A DNA stretch of 64,000 bases from Bos javanicus (taxonomy: Eukaryota > Chordata > Mammalia > Artiodactyla > Bovidae): NCBI RefSeq assembly GCF_032452875.1, contig NC_083876.1, positions 20,372,001-20,436,000 on the forward strand. Reading direction: 5' to 3'. The position numbers and the translations under genes are program-made. Shown here piece after piece: positions 1 through 11,331 of this stretch. The notes beneath the pieces are model-generated. The model was not told the DNA's origin and searched no databases. It worked only from the letters and a program-made list of their open reading frames with translations. How positions within the stretch are numbered: position 1 is the stretch's first letter; the number at the start of each line of letters is the position of its first letter.

Positions 1-153
1 AGGGAGGCAGAGGATAAGGTGGTTAGATAGTATTATGGATTCAATGGACATGAGTTTGAGAAAACTCAGGGAGATGGTGAAGGACAGGGAAGCCTGGCAT
101 GCTGCAGTCCAAGGGATTGCAAAGAGCAGGACACAACTTAGCAACTGAACAAC
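1..153 (+). mobile_element. BovB LINE 3' end fragment
   Basis: The sequence matches the last part of BovB: the stretch coding for the ORF C-terminus (gacatgagtttgag), then gaaggacagggaagcctggc, then the terminal gcaactgaac. The window edge cuts the copy, so its 5' extent is unknown. Confidence 0.8.
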
Positions 154-299
154 ATCATCTTTGAGGTGCCATAACTGAAAGCTGATTTAATTCCTATTCA
201 CAACATGTTTTTAGTCATTCTGTCCACCTATCATTGAAAAATTATTATTTTTAATAATACTATATAATATAGAAGAATTAGTTTTGTTTGTTTAATACC

Positions 300-440
300 T
301 GTTTGTTACATTTTTACAAAATCAATACATATTTATTGGACACTAGTCCCTAGAGATAGAATTGTGAACCAAAGAAGCTATGGTCCTTTCCTCATGGAAG
401 CTTAGAATGTAGTGGGATGATAGACATTAGTCAAATTATA
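300..440 (-). mobile_element. L2 LINE 3' end, antisense
   Basis: Reads as the reverse complement of the L2 3' end: an atatttattggacac segment, then tcctcatggaagctta and a tag-rich tail. It is followed at once by a second copy of the same L2 end, so this is a separate insertion or a duplication. Strongly diverged. Confidence 0.55.
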
Positions 441-674
441 ATTTATTAAACAAATGCTTATTGAGTACATTTTTGTGCCAGGCAGTTTTTCAGGCACTGA
501 GGATGTAGAAATTAAAAAAGACCTACAAAAAAATTTGTTGCCTCATTGAGCTTGTATTCTTATGAGAGGCAAAAGTCTAAAAATAAATGGAAAAAAAAGT
601 GAAAAAAATGGTAAGATGTCAGATGATAATAAAGAATGGAGAAAAACAAATCATGTGGTGATATAGAAAGTAGT
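441..674 (-). mobile_element. L2 LINE, antisense (first part, split by BOV-A2)
   Basis: Begins with aaatgcttattgagtac and gccaggcagtttttcaggc, the antisense of the L2 terminal sequence. The copy continues beyond the BOV-A2 insertion, at 980. Confidence 0.65.
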
Positions 675-979
675 AGGACATATGGGCGGAGAAGGCAATG
701 GCACCCCACTCCAGTACTCTTGCCTGGAAAATCCATGGACGGAGGAGCCTGGTAGGCTGCAGTCCATGGGGTCGCTAAGAGTTGGACACGACTGAGTGAC
801 TTCACTTTCACTTTTCACTTTCATGCATTGGAGAAGGAAATGGCAACCCACTCCAGTGTTCTTGCCTGGAGAATCCCAGGGACGGGGAAGTCTGGTGGGC
901 TGCTGTCTATGGGGTCGCACAGAGTCAGACACGACTGAAGTGACTTAGCAGCAGCAGCAGCAGCAGCAGGACATATGGG
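675..979 (+). mobile_element. BOV-A2 SINE with target duplication
   Basis: A complete two-monomer BOV-A2: left monomer from ggagaaggcaatggcacccc, linker of cactttcac repeats, right monomer, and a (CAG)n tail. It is flanked by the 12-bp duplication aggacatatggg (675-686 and 968-979). It lies inside an older antisense L2, so it is the younger element. The CAG run is the normal BOV-A2 tail, not an independent trinucleotide repeat. Confidence 0.95.
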
Positions 980-1425
980 TGCAATTTTTAATAAGGGAGT
1001 CGGTAAGGCTTCACGGAAAAAAGTGACATTTGAACAAAGAAGAGAAGGAAGTGAAGGCAAGAGTCATATTTCTCAGGGAAGAGAAAAGGGCAAAGTCCTG
1101 AGCATGAGGATGCCTGGTGGGTTTGCAGAACACCAGGAAGGCCAGAGAGGCCAAAAAAGAGTGAGCAAGCAGGCAACATGTATCTGATGATGTCGTGGAT
1201 GTAACACAAAGCCAAGGCAGGGAGGAAGGGAGATGGGGAGGCACTGAAGGCTTTAGATCTGATTTAGGTTTTAATAAGATCATTCTGACTCCTGAGTTGA
1301 GAATAGACTGCAGAGAGTAATAGAGTTGGGAGGAAGGTCTCTGATTCAGATATTTAATAAGATTTGATGATGGGGATTGGCCCAGAATAGCAGTGGTGGG
1401 GGTGGTGAGATTTTGTGGGTGCCTT
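980..1425 (-). mobile_element. L2 LINE, antisense (second part)
   Basis: Continues the L2 begun at 441. Recognisable antisense blocks are gtgacatttgaacaaagaag, gcatgaggatgcctggtgg, aagatcattctgactcctga and the gagaatagactgcagagag stretch. No usable frame remains. Confidence 0.7.
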
Positions 1426-1667
1426 CATATACTCTATTATTCCAAATAAAAGGTACACTAGCACTGACTATATTTTGAACCAAGAAAGTTAGGCTCATGT
1501 ACCATACCAAAATACATTCTAGCATATTGTTTTAATTATGTTTGAATTTTAGGGAAAAAAATCCATAAGTTGCGTTATCCTCCTATGGAAAAACCATCCA
1601 ATGGGTTCTCATTCTATTTAGACTAAATTCCAAAGCTTCCAATGACTTAGAAGGCCAACTTGATCTC
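1426..1667. other. No feature identified
   Basis: AT-rich sequence with no repeat or gene that I recognise. Confidence 0.4.
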
Positions 1668-1998
1668 CTGTGCTGTTCAATATGGTAGCTACTAGCTATA
1701 GATGGCTACTGAGCACTTGGAATAAGGCTACTCCAAAACAAGATGTGCTGTTTATAGAAAATCTACCACAGATTTAAATCTTGATAACAAAGTAAGAATG
1801 TAAAATATGTTATTAATAATTTTTGAACCATGGTTACAGACTGAAAGGATAATATCTTGGAATTATAGTGGAAATATAGTATTAATATGAATTTCACCTG
1901 ATTCTTTTCACTTCTTTTAAAACATAACTGCTAAAACATTTAAAATTACAAATATAACTGGAATTTTTGGCTCCCATTATATTTCTGTTGGGCAGTAG
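1668..1998. mobile_element. hAT-Charlie non-autonomous DNA transposon (MER1/MER3 group)
   Basis: Left end ctgtgctgttcaatatggta and right end atttctgttgggcagtagta form the diverged terminal inverted repeat of this hAT group. The interior has the characteristic tggctactgagcacttgg, then AT-rich sequence, then aatttcacctgattctttt. Ends are decayed, so the 8-bp target duplication could not be confirmed. The subfamily name is uncertain. Confidence 0.7.
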
Positions 1999-2009
1999 TA
2001 TTGTACATT

Positions 2010-2480
2010 CTCTCTATCTGATTTTATCTACACTGGTCTCCTTGTTCACTACATTTCAGTCACACAGTTTCTTTGAGATCCTTGAACTTGCCAGACCCAT
2101 GCCTGCCTCAGGGTCTTTGTATATTTTATTTCCCTTTCCTGAAATGTTATTCCCTTAGAACTTCTCTTATTTCTTTCCACTCTTCATGTCTCAGCTCAAA
2201 AGTCACTTCTAAGATGAGCATGTATATGCTCATGGTAAATGCATAGTCATATACCAAATAAAGATCTGTTCATTCTTAATCTCATCTCCTTTTAAAATGT
2301 TTTTACATCATTTATTCCTAGATGAATCTTGTTTCCTTATTGATGGGCAGTCACTTTCTAGAACACATGATATACAGAAGCTGAGATGTTAATTATTGTG
2401 TACACCATTACACTTTAACTAATTTGTAGACCAGAATAGTGTTTGGCATATATTAGATACTTGTTAAATGAAAGAATAAT
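2010..2480 (+). mobile_element. L2 LINE 3' region
   Basis: Contains the L2 blocks cctgcctcagggtctttgta, tcatgtctcagctcaaaagt and, near the end, cagaatagtgtttggcatat followed by a t-rich gaatgaa-type tail. Sense orientation. A short open stretch at 1967-2158 is a chance frame within this repeat. Confidence 0.75.
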
Positions 2481-2501
2481 TAAGCTCTATGTTTAACAGG
2501 A

Positions 2502-4421
2502 TTTAGAAAAGCAAAAAAGCAAAATGGCTGTCTGAGGAGGCCTTACAAATAGCTGTGAAAAGAAGGGAAGTGAAAAGCAAAGGAGAAAAGGAAAGATATT
2601 CCTATTTGAATGCAGAGTTCAAAAGAATAGCAAGGAGAGATAAGAAAGCCTTCCTCAGCGATCAATGCAAAGAAATAGAGGAAAACAACAGAATGGGAAA
2701 GACTAGAGATCTCTTCAAGAAAATGAGATACCAACAGAAAATTTCATGCAAAGATGAGCTCAATAAAGGACAGAAATGGGAGGGACCTAACAGAAGCAGA
2801 AGACATTAAGAAGAGGTGGCAAGAATACACAGAACTGTATAAAAAAGATCTACACGACCAAGATAATCACGATGGTGTGATTACTCACCTAGAGCCAGAC
2901 ATCCTAGAATGTGAAGTCAAGTGGGCCTTAGGAAGTATCACTATGAGCAAAGCTAGTGGAGGTGATGGAATTCCAGTTGAGCTATTTCAAATCCTGAAAG
3001 ATAACACTGTGAAAGTGCTACACTCAATATGCCAGCAAATTTGGAAAACTCAGCAGTGGCCACAGGACTGAAAAAGGTCAGTTTTCATTCCAATCCCAAA
3101 GAAAGGCAATGCCAAAGAATACTCGAACTACTGCACAATTGCACTCATCTAACACTCTAGTAAAATAATGCTTAAAATTCTCCAAGTCAAGCTTCAGCAA
3201 TATGTGAACCGTGAACTTCCAGATGTTCAAGCCGGTTTTAGAAAAGGCAGAGGAACCAGAGATCAAATTGCCAACATCTGCTGGATCATGGAAAAAGCAA
3301 GAGAGTTCCAGAAAAACATCTATTTCTGCTTTATTGACTATGCCAAAAGCCTTTGACTGTGTGGATCACAATAAACTGTGGAAAATTCTGAAAGAGATGG
3401 GAATACCAGTCCACCTGACCTGCCTCTTGAGAAACCTGTCTGCAGGTCAGGAAGCAAGAGTTAGAACTGGACATGGAACAACAGACTGGTTCCAAATAGG
3501 AAAAGGAATATGACAAGGTTGTATACTGTCACCCTGCTTATTTAACTTATATGCAGAGTATATCATGAGAAACGCTGGGCTGGAGGAAGCACAATCTGGA
3601 ATCAAGGTTGCTGGGAGAAACATCAATAATCTCAGATATGCAGAGGACACCACCCTTATGGCAGAAAGTGAAGAAGAACTAAAGAGCCTCTTGATGAAAG
3701 TGAAAGAGGAGAGTGAAAAAGTTGGCTTAAAGCTCATCATTCAGAAAACTAAGATCATGGCATCCAGTCCCATCACTTCATGGGAAATAGATGGGGAAAC
3801 AGTGGAAACAGTGGCTGACTTTATTTTCCTGGGCTCTAGGATCACTGCAGATGGTAATTGCAGCAATGAAATTAAAAGACACTTGCTCCTTGGAAGGAAA
3901 GTAATGACCAACCTAGACAGCATATTAAAAAGCAGAGACATTACTTTGCCAACAAAGATTCATCTAGTTAAGACTATGGTTTTTCCAGTGGTCATGTCTG
4001 GATGTGAGAGTTGGACTGTGAAGAAAGCTGAGCACCGAGGAATTGATGCTTTTGAACTGTGATGTTGGAGAAGACTCTTGAGAGTCCCTTGAACTGCAAG
4101 GAGATCCAACCAGTCCATCCTAAAGGTGATGAGTCCTGGGTGTTCATTGGAAGGACTGATGTTGAAGCTGAAACTCCAATACTTTGGCCACCTGATGCAA
4201 AGAGCTGACTCATTTGAAAAGACCCTGATGCTGGGAAGGATTGAGGGCAGGAGGAGAAGGGGACGACAGAGGATGAGATGGTTGGAAGGCATCACCAACT
4301 CGATGGACATGAGTTTGGGTGGACTCTGAGAGTTGGTGATGGACAGGGAGGCCTGGCATGCTGCGGTTCATGGGGTCGCAAAGAGTTGGACATGACTGAG
4401 TGACTGAACTGACTGAACTGA
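2502..4421 (+). mobile_element. BovB (RTE-type) LINE, 5' truncated, broken
   Basis: A 1.9 kb copy that starts just upstream of the coding segment for the linker before the reverse transcriptase and runs to the ACTGA tail at 4421. The reading frame is fragmented: readable pieces of the polymerase lie at 2555-2809, 2754-3071, 3168-3356, 3211-3513, 3565-4062 and 4126-4329 in shifting frames, with in-frame stops between them. Endonuclease sequence is absent. The catalytic box reads YAED (3637-3648), not the usual YADD. The ends show no clear target duplication. Non-functional. Confidence 0.95.
3565..4062 (+). pseudogene. BovB reverse transcriptase fragment
   Basis: Longest open stretch (165 codons) in the 2.5-4.4 kb BovB copy. 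It covers the palm part of the reverse transcriptase with the LRYAEDTTLM catalytic box around residue 27, the KVKEESEKVGLKL helix and the conserved FLGSRITADGN segment, ending at a TGA where the family normally has WCWRR. In living family members this enzyme copies the LINE RNA at a nicked target site. Here the first aspartate of the YADD pair is glutamate and upstream segments are in other frames, so no active protein is expected. Confidence 0.85.
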
Positions 4422-4439
4422 GGGCTATTAGTTAATATA

Positions 4440-4585
4440 CAAATAGATAGACTTGACCTAGTCTGGGTATATCAGGAAATCTTCCTAAGACATAAACATT
4501 GAGCTAAGAGTAGAGAATGAATAAACATTAATCAGAGGATAATGAGAGGGAAGAGCACTCTGGATAGATGGAAAAAATGAGCAAG
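4440..4585 (-). mobile_element. Probable L2 fragment, antisense
   Basis: Blocks such as aggaaatcttcctaagacat, attgagctaagagtagag and gggaagagcactctggatag match antisense L2 in order. Diverged, so moderate confidence only. Confidence 0.4.
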
Positions 4586-5240
4586 AAACTCACTATTGGG
4601 TCAGTGATCTGATGAGAAGTAAAGGATAAGGATTGCAAGCAATGGAAATAGCCATCTAAATAGATGGAGAGGAATTTTGTTGTAAGAAATTTGGGTAACT
4701 CATGAAAGCAACAGGACACAGGAGTACCAAGCTTAGAAAACGAGCAGGCACCAAGGGAGACCAGTAGAACTTATCGTCATTCCACAGCAATGTTCAGGGC
4801 ACCACCACTTGCGCTTTTGCGTTGAAGAGCAGCTGCCATGACTCAACTCTGCTCTTCTGGGATACTTGCTGCTCTGTGGATGTACTTTCAACTCTGCCAA
4901 ACTCATAATCAGTAAGCTATGACTTTTTTGAGGCTTGGGGTCATGACTTCCATATTCCAAGTCCTAGCTGGCAGTATTTGAATGGCTGAGCCTAAGTACT
5001 GGTTGTCTGGAATCTGAAAGTAGGCTCTCTGGCTTCACTATTGGGAGCTGAGACTTTGATTCCCATTTGTTTTGGGATTGACACCAGAAAGAAAGCATGT
5101 TGCTTGCTGGGCTTCCAAAATGACAAGTATTTACCACAGTCCACTGCCTTGGCTACCCCAATCATCATCATTTTTTGTTTATAACCTCTTCCACTGCATC
5201 CAAAGGTTTTTGCCTAATCTGGCACAATTTGGATTATAGG
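4586..5240. other. No feature identified
   Basis: Mixed-composition sequence. I recognise no exon, repeat or RNA gene. Confidence 0.4.
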
Positions 5241-5453
5241 GTTTTATGGTGGCACCAGTGGTAAAGAAACTGTCTGCCAATGCAGGATACATTGGAGATG
5301 CAGTTTGATCTCTGGGTCAGGAAGATCCTCTGGAGGAGGGCACAGCAACCTACTCCAGTATTCTTTCCTGGACTATCCCCATGGACAGAGGAGCCTGGCA
5401 GGATACAGTCCATAGGATTGCAAAGAGTCAGAAATGACAGAAGCAACTTAGCA
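5241..5453 (+). mobile_element. Bov-tA SINE
   Basis: Diverged tRNA-derived head (tggcaccagtggtaaagaa, then gcagtttgatctctgggtca), the BovB-related body (cagtattctttcctgg, gacagaggagcctggcagg) and the tail agcaacttagca. The internal polymerase III boxes are eroded. Confidence 0.85.
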
Positions 5454-6512
5454 GATAGCTCAGTCTTGACCAGGACAGTTAAAAGTGCATGAGCATTTTC
5501 TTAATAGGAGAATAATATTTGTTGAGTAGTAGTTCACAAAGTTGATGGGAGCTAGACTTGGAAAATGGCAGGAACCAATGGACACAAAATGAACTAAAGA
5601 TGTAGGAGTAACCTGTCTCTGATGCCAGCACTAGTACCATCACTAAAAACCACTTGCTGAAGCCTGTGGACCTGGCTCCCTAGAGAAACTCAGCATTGTG
5701 GCAGAATGTTTTGAATTCAGCATCAGGCACCACAAATAATGCAGACAGTGTCAAGTCTGTGAGTCACTTAGAGCAAAATAAAGTATTGAGTGTCTGACTT
5801 GTCAAACTTAGGAGTTGGAAAAGGGAATATTTTACCTTCTTTTGCTCCTTTAGTTTGTTTGAGATTCCCTCAAATAGGAGGATATCTGGGTAATCCAAAA
5901 TGATAAATGTCTACCATAGCATATTTTCCCTTGCATCAATATTTAAAGAGTTTTAAACAGTTTGTTATTGACTTTTCCTTATATGTTATGCTACTTTCTT
6001 GAAAATAAAATATTTCTGAATCTGTGAGTCTATGAATTGAATGTATTTTTTTATATTTAAATAGTATTTTCACTGACATTCACCTAGGTATTTTCTCAAT
6101 AGTAAATATGTTTTAGAATAAACATTCAAACTGTTTGTATGAAAAGATTTCTTTCAATATTTTTAGACAAGATTCTTTTAGAATATGCCATGATCACTTC
6201 CTTCCTAATATTAGGTTAGGGATTTTAAGTTCAAATGCACTTTTCTAAACAATTACTAATAAATGATTTTAAAGCTTAATAAATTACATCAATGATACTT
6301 TTATGTTACATGAGAGTAGATGGCTTATTAAATTTTTGTGTGGCATATAGATATTCAAATATAACAGGATTGTACTTTAGCTCACAGTCTTGAAAAATTA
6401 AACAAAACAATAATGATCTGATTTAAAAAAAAAAAACAGCTTTTACAATATCTGATTTTTCACTTCTTATCAAAAAGGGTGGTGAATAAGTATATTGTAA
6501 CTGGTTGTTTTC
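5454..6512. other. No feature identified; AT-rich
   Basis: About 1 kb of AT-rich sequence without a recognisable gene. A 13-base A run lies near 6425. Confidence 0.4.
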
Positions 6513-6603
6513 TTAATTAATTTATTTTTTAATTGAAGGATAATTGCTTACAAGATTTTGTTGGTTTCTGCCAAACATCAGCATGAATCATCCACAGGTT
6601 ACA
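6513..6603 (-). mobile_element. L1 3' terminus fragment
   Basis: taatttattttttaattgaa followed by gttggtttctgccaaacatc is the reverse complement of the ruminant L1 3' end. Short and diverged. Confidence 0.5.
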
Positions 6604-7094
6604 CAGGATATGTGTAGTGATATAATTGTGAAACAAGAAAGGGCCTTGGACTGTGAACATATTCAAAAGGTATATCATCAATGCTGACTTTTTAAGAAAC
6701 TAATTTTTGTTTGGCTTTGCTTGTGTAAGAGCATACTAGGGAAATTAATAACAGGGCCTTCCTGGCAAGACCCAACTTGGGTCATTCAGAGGCTGTGCTC
6801 CTCAGTTACAGCTTTCTTCATTTCCTGGAAATCCTCAGATCCTCCTCTGTGATACCAAAATATCTGCTTCTTGCAACACCACACCTTACCAGTGCCAATA
6901 TAATCTGTTGTAATGAACTTGCATTTTTTTTTTAGTGTTCTTCAGGATTCTTAATCTCACTGACTTTTTCCTGAACATTTATTTGGCTTCAAGTTAACTT
7001 TCCATCTGTTTTATCTCAATGCTTTCTGAGTATATTCAGTTATGATGTATTTGTTGTTCTATTTCATTTTTGATTACACTTTAGAAGACAGATC
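6604..7094. other. No feature identified
   Basis: No repeat or coding signal that I can support. Confidence 0.35.
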
Positions 7095-7300
7095 ACTCAA
7101 CTGTTTTAGACCTCAGTTTCCTTATGATTAAAAGGATGATTTTGGTTGTATCCTCCCTAAGGTCTTTTCCAGAGTTAATGTGGAATGCCTGTATGTCTGT
7201 CAGAGCAGTATGGAAGAATGGAAAGAATTCAGGCTTTGCATCAAAGAAAGCTGAGTGCAGCTCTTGGAGCTCTGTGACCCACTTTGGTGCTTATTGTTTT
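7095..7300 (+). mobile_element. MIR-like fragments
   Basis: cctcagtttccttatgatta resembles the MIR core, and tggaaagaattcaggctttg resembles a MIR head. They are out of the normal order, so two fragments or chance similarity are possible. Confidence 0.35.
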
Positions 7301-7309
7301 CAGATGTGT

Positions 7310-8855
7310 AATTTCTTTTTCATTGATTTTTCTGTTTGTTCCTCTGATTGAATGCATTCCACTGCCCTGTCTTTGAGTTTGTAGATCCTTTCTCTGCTTA
7401 ATCTCGTCTGCTGTTGAATGCCTCTTTGGAATTTTTCAGTTCTTTTCTTCAGTTCTGTGTTTTCTGCTTGGTACTTTCTTACATTTTCTATGTCTTTGTT
7501 GAAATTCTCACATTATTTATGCATTGTTCTCCTGACCTTAGTGAGCATTCCATGATTTTGAGCTCCTTATTAGGTAAGTTATTAATTTCTATTTCATTAA
7601 GGTCTATTTCTGGGGTTTTACCTTGTTCTTTTGTTTGGAACATATTCCTATGTTTCTTCATTTTCTTTTATTTTCTTTTGTTGGTTTCTGTGCCTTTGAT
7701 GAAACAGCTATCCCTCCCAGTTTTGATGGAGAGGTCTTGTATAGAAGATGAACTTTATCTTTCAACCTGACCTTAGTTTTTGCTTGTCTCTCACACTTCT
7801 GTGATTGTCCAAACCACCTTCTTTGTTCCTGGTGGCTCCCGGTACTTGAGGGTATGTCAAGACTCTCATTATCCTCAAGGGAAGGATTTCAGTCAACACC
7901 TGGATGAAGGAAACTGATTGGAAACTGGACCTTTAAGCAACAGCTTTAAAAGCATGCAAATAGATATTTTTAAAGGAAGACCTGGGGCTAGGGTGTTTCT
8001 GTTTTCACCCTCTTGCTGAGCCCTGGGGGAGACAGCCAGTTAAGAACTTATTCTGTTTGCTTCAGTCCTGTGGGACTTGGAAACACAAGTCCCATTGGCC
8101 ACGAGGGTCATGTGATCAAAGGTGCATCTTCTGGGTGGCAGGAGCAAAAGTTGGGGCACCAGACCTGTGCACAAACTCCTTTTAGGGAGAAAACAGTAAC
8201 ATGGGATGAGGCAGACAGATCACAGAGATGGCCTCTGCTGGCCTCCCCAGGCTCTGGTCTCCAAGAAGGATGGCAATCAGCTCCTAGATGTGTGCTCTAG
8301 AAATCTCATCTTCAGGCAGCAGCTTTTAACATAAATGAACAGACTATTTTCAGGGAAAGATTGGGAGGTGGGATTTTTTCTTTTTCTTTTCTGTTCCCTC
8401 TGTGCTGAGCCTCAGGGTGATAGCCACAATAAATCCTCTACAATCTGTTAAGAACTGTTTGTTTGCTGTCATCTTCCGGGTCTTATGGATGCAAGCCTGG
8501 CTGGCTATCAGAGCTAGGTGTTTTGGGCTTCAGTCCTTGAGGTGGAAGTCTTAAAAATTGGGATGCTAGATGTTGGGTTCAAATCTTTCACTCCTCAGGG
8601 AGAAACTGGGAACTGTGGGTTCCTTCTCAATTGTATGTTGCTGTGCCAGGAGTGGGGTTTATGGCAAGCCTGTGTCTCAGCTTTTCCTACCCATTTCCAT
8701 GTGGGATTTTCTTGTTCACCCAATGTGCGGGAGTCATCAGAGGGAATTCTTTAAGAGAGGATCCTTTCATATGTAGCTGCAGATTCGGTGTGTCTGTGGG
8801 AGGAGGTGTGTTCAGCATCTTCTGAGGTTACCATGTTGGACCAGAACTCTCCAAG
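7310..8855 (-). mobile_element. Ancient L1M-type 5' UTR/ORF1 region
   Basis: A long block resembling mammalian-wide L1 sequence: ggaacatattcctatg, tggtggctcccggtacttga, tcaagactctcattatcc, ttggaaactggacc, ggtggcaggagcaaaagttg and, at the right, taccatgttggaccagaact. The last resembles the antisense of an L1 5' start, suggesting minus orientation with the 5' UTR at the right. Orientation and subfamily are inferred from memory of the family. Open stretches at 7414-7770 and 8013-8300 are chance frames. Confidence 0.5.
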
Positions 8856-8929
8856 CTTGTATTTTTTATGTGTAAAAGGGGATAGAGATGTTTTTGTGTT
8901 TGGCTACATGTAACAGGACAAACAATGGC

Positions 8930-9350
8930 TTTATTTTTCTCATTTATTGAGGTGTCTGGAAATAGGCAGTCTAGAGTTAGTGCATGTGCTCTTCCATGTA
9001 ATTATTATCCTAGGCTGTTTCTGTGTGTCTGCTCTGCCGCCCTTAGCGTGTGGTTTTCATCTCTATGACTGCACCACCAAGTACAGCATGCACATTCTAA
9101 GCAAGAAGGGGGGAAGGGTGGAACCAAAAGGGGCATTTCAGGTGAATTTCCATGGGGAAAACAAGTCTCACAACCCAAGAGTCTTCCACTTCTGCTTCAC
9201 TGGCCAGAACTCTGACACAATGTTATCCCCAGCTATGAGGGAATTGAGGATATTATAGCTTTTCTGAACATATTGACATCCTGGATAAAACCTGAGTTTG
9301 GCTAGTCAGAAACAAGGTGGAAATAGATAACGTGTAGGCAACATTGATGC
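8930..9350. mobile_element. Ancient mammalian interspersed repeat, family unresolved
   Basis: Segments such as tgcttcactggccagaactc, ccccagctatgagggaattg and ttggctagtcagaaacaagg occur in a widespread old mammalian repeat that I recognise but cannot name reliably. A 103-codon frame at 8947-9258 lies within it and is not taken as a gene. Confidence 0.45.
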
Positions 9351-9960
9351 CTGAAACCAGAAAAACTTAACGTCCTTTGGTGGTGAAGTTATATGAAACA
9401 ACACATGTGAAATACAGAATACATATTGTGTGAGATACAGAATACATATCAGGCACTCAAAGAATGGCCACTCCAATTTTGTGGTTATTACTATTTTATG
9501 CTGAAGTGACTATTTGCAGTGATCATGAAAATGGTGCTTGAGTGATTTAATTATTTTTACATTGAAAATCTATATGTCTAAAAATTATAAGAAATGTCTG
9601 TTTCCCAGCTATTTTGCATCAGTTCTGTTTTGTTAGCCAATGTGGTTAAAGACTCAGGTACCTACATCACTTTCATTGAATCTGTTAGATATCAAAAATA
9701 AAAAGAAGCAAATAGATTACAAAAATATATAATATTTGCAAATGTGAAAAATTTGAATGAACAATACAATCAAATTAACTTGGGGAAATGTTTAATTCTT
9801 TGGGGAGTCTTAATATGAGAGAAAATCCTGTCAGTCAGAATGAGTGACCCCTTGTGTATTGCGGTTTTGGAGGAAATTGGAGAACATGTTTTCTTTGGAA
9901 ATGCCCCCTTACCAAAAATGATTTCCCCTAGTCCTTTTGTTAGTGTGCCACATATCTGAT
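9351..9960. other. No feature identified apart from the tandem duplication
   Basis: AT-rich sequence with no recognisable gene. Confidence 0.35.
9409..9450. repeat. Tandem duplication, about 23-bp period
   Basis: The phrase atacagaatacatat occurs twice, 23 bases apart, with small differences. Confidence 0.7.
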
Positions 9961-10226
9961 ATGGCAAGCCACTCCAGTACTCTTGCCTAGAAAATCCCAT
10001 GGATGGAGGAGCCTGGTGGGCTACAGTCCATGGGGTCACCACCAGTCGGTCGCGACTGAGCGACTTCACTTTCACTTTTCACTTTCACGCAAAGGAGAAG
10101 GAAATGGCAACCCACTCCAGTGTTCTTGCCTGGAGAATCCCAGGGATGGCAGAGCCTGGTGCACTGCTGTCTATGGGGTCGCACAGAGTCGGACACGACT
10201 GAAGCGACTTAGCAGCAGTAGCAGCA
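9961..10226 (+). mobile_element. BOV-A2 SINE, slightly 5' truncated
   Basis: Both monomers are present, separated by cacttttcactttcacgc, and the tail is an interrupted (CAG)n. The left monomer starts inside ggcaatggcaccccactcc, so the first bases are missing. No target duplication was found. Confidence 0.92.
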
Positions 10227-10294
10227 AAATGATTATGAGAATATATTTTCACAAGTGTCCTTTGAAAATGTGTATCTGGAAGGATATATAAAAG

Positions 10295-10330
10295 AGCCAG
10301 ACATGACTGAGCACACACACACACACACAT
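10295..10330 (+). repeat. SINE tail scrap plus (CA)n
   Basis: agccagacatgactgagcac is a 3' scrap of a Bov-tA-type SINE. It runs directly into a (CA)n microsatellite, a common fate of such tails. Confidence 0.65.
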
Positions 10331-10344
10331 TTAAAAAAGGTTAG

Positions 10345-10950
10345 CAATTGTAGCTGATGCTGAAAACTCAGCCTCTGTGTACCAGTGCAGAATCAAATTT
10401 TAGAGACAGAGTTTTGGGTGAAGTAGAAAAGAATTGCCTTAGTGCTTTGTCAGGCAAAGTGGGACACAGCAGTCTCTTGCCCTGGAAAACTTTGTGTCCC
10501 AACCTGAGAAGATGTGATGAAGAGTTTCATAACAGTAATTCAAGGGTGCGGTTGCTGACAAGATTAGGGTGTTTGCAGGGATGGTGCTCCTTTAATATGG
10601 CCTCAAGTAATCTCTTGATGAGCTTCTCTAGTTCTATTAATCGTGGCCTTCTCTGGTATGAAGAGTGCTGACATCTTCCATCTGTTGGGTTTTTAGTTCT
10701 GCGAAGATCTAAAGATATTGTTATGTGTATCCCTTGAGGTAAAACCTGGACCCTGCCCCAAGGCTGCATTGTTACTTCTTGGCTGTTCCTCCCTTGTGTT
10801 TCCAATCCCTCTCTTCCCTGATTAGCAACTGTTTGAACCTTCCCTTTGGAGCTCAAGCAAAGTCATGGAGGCTGAACAGAAAGGCTCCTAGGCACAGGGT
10901 CCTCCTTAGTTCCATAATGAATAGATTGCTGTGAACTGAGTAGACACAAA
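10345..10950 (-). mobile_element. Probable ruminant endogenous-retrovirus LTR
   Basis: The block gagttttgggtgaagtagaa, ggcaaagtgggacacagcag, tgtgtcccaacctgagaaga, ggccttctctggtatgaaga and catctgttgggtttttagtt resembles a repeated ruminant ERV LTR. A decayed antisense polyadenylation region near 10430 suggests minus orientation. No clean TG...CA ends or target duplication were found, so boundaries are approximate. Frames inside it are not genes. Confidence 0.45.
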
Positions 10951-11118
10951 ATCTATTTTGTTTGGTTGGAGAAAGGAAGATTTGAAACTTAGGGGGAGGT
11001 CAGCAGTACAAGACGATTAGGGGGACACAAAGAGGGCAGATAAGAATTAGAAAGGTCAAACAGCTAGAAGGCAGTAGCCCATCTCTTCTTTCAATGCGTT
11101 CAGGTGCAGTATCAACAC

Positions 11119-11331
11119 TGACTTCCCTGGTGGCTCAGATGGTAAGGCGTCTGTCTATAATGCGGAAGACCTGGGTTCGAGCCCTGGGTTGGGAAGATCC
11201 CCTGGAGAAGGAAATGGCACCCCACTCCAGTACTATTGCCTGGAAAATCCCATGGACACAGGAGACTGGTAGGCTACAGTCTATGGGGTCGCAAAGAGTC
11301 GGACACGACTGAGCTCCTTCACTTTCACTTT
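11119..11331 (+). mobile_element. Bov-tA SINE, well preserved
   Basis: The tRNA-derived head keeps an A-box-like segment (tggctcagatgg, 11131-11142) and a B box (ggttcgagccc, 11174-11184), so the internal polymerase III promoter is recognisable. The body follows, with tattgcctggaaaatcccat and gtcggacacgactgag. Not a tRNA gene: the cloverleaf is incomplete and the SINE body is attached. Confidence 0.93.

Noticed and set aside
950..970. CAG trinucleotide run, also present near 23115, 26240, 26745 and as CTG near 41670 and 60583
   Set aside because: These are normal BOV-A2 tails, each bounded by the SINE, not disease-type coding repeats.
9915..10235. aaaatgatt on both sides of the BOV-A2 at 9961-10226 as a target duplication
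   Set aside because: The left copy lies about 45 bases outside the SINE boundary, so it is probably coincidence in AT-rich sequence.
11119..11190. tRNA-like sequence with A and B boxes
   Set aside because: It is the tRNA-derived head of a Bov-tA SINE, continuous with the SINE body, and lacks a full cloverleaf.
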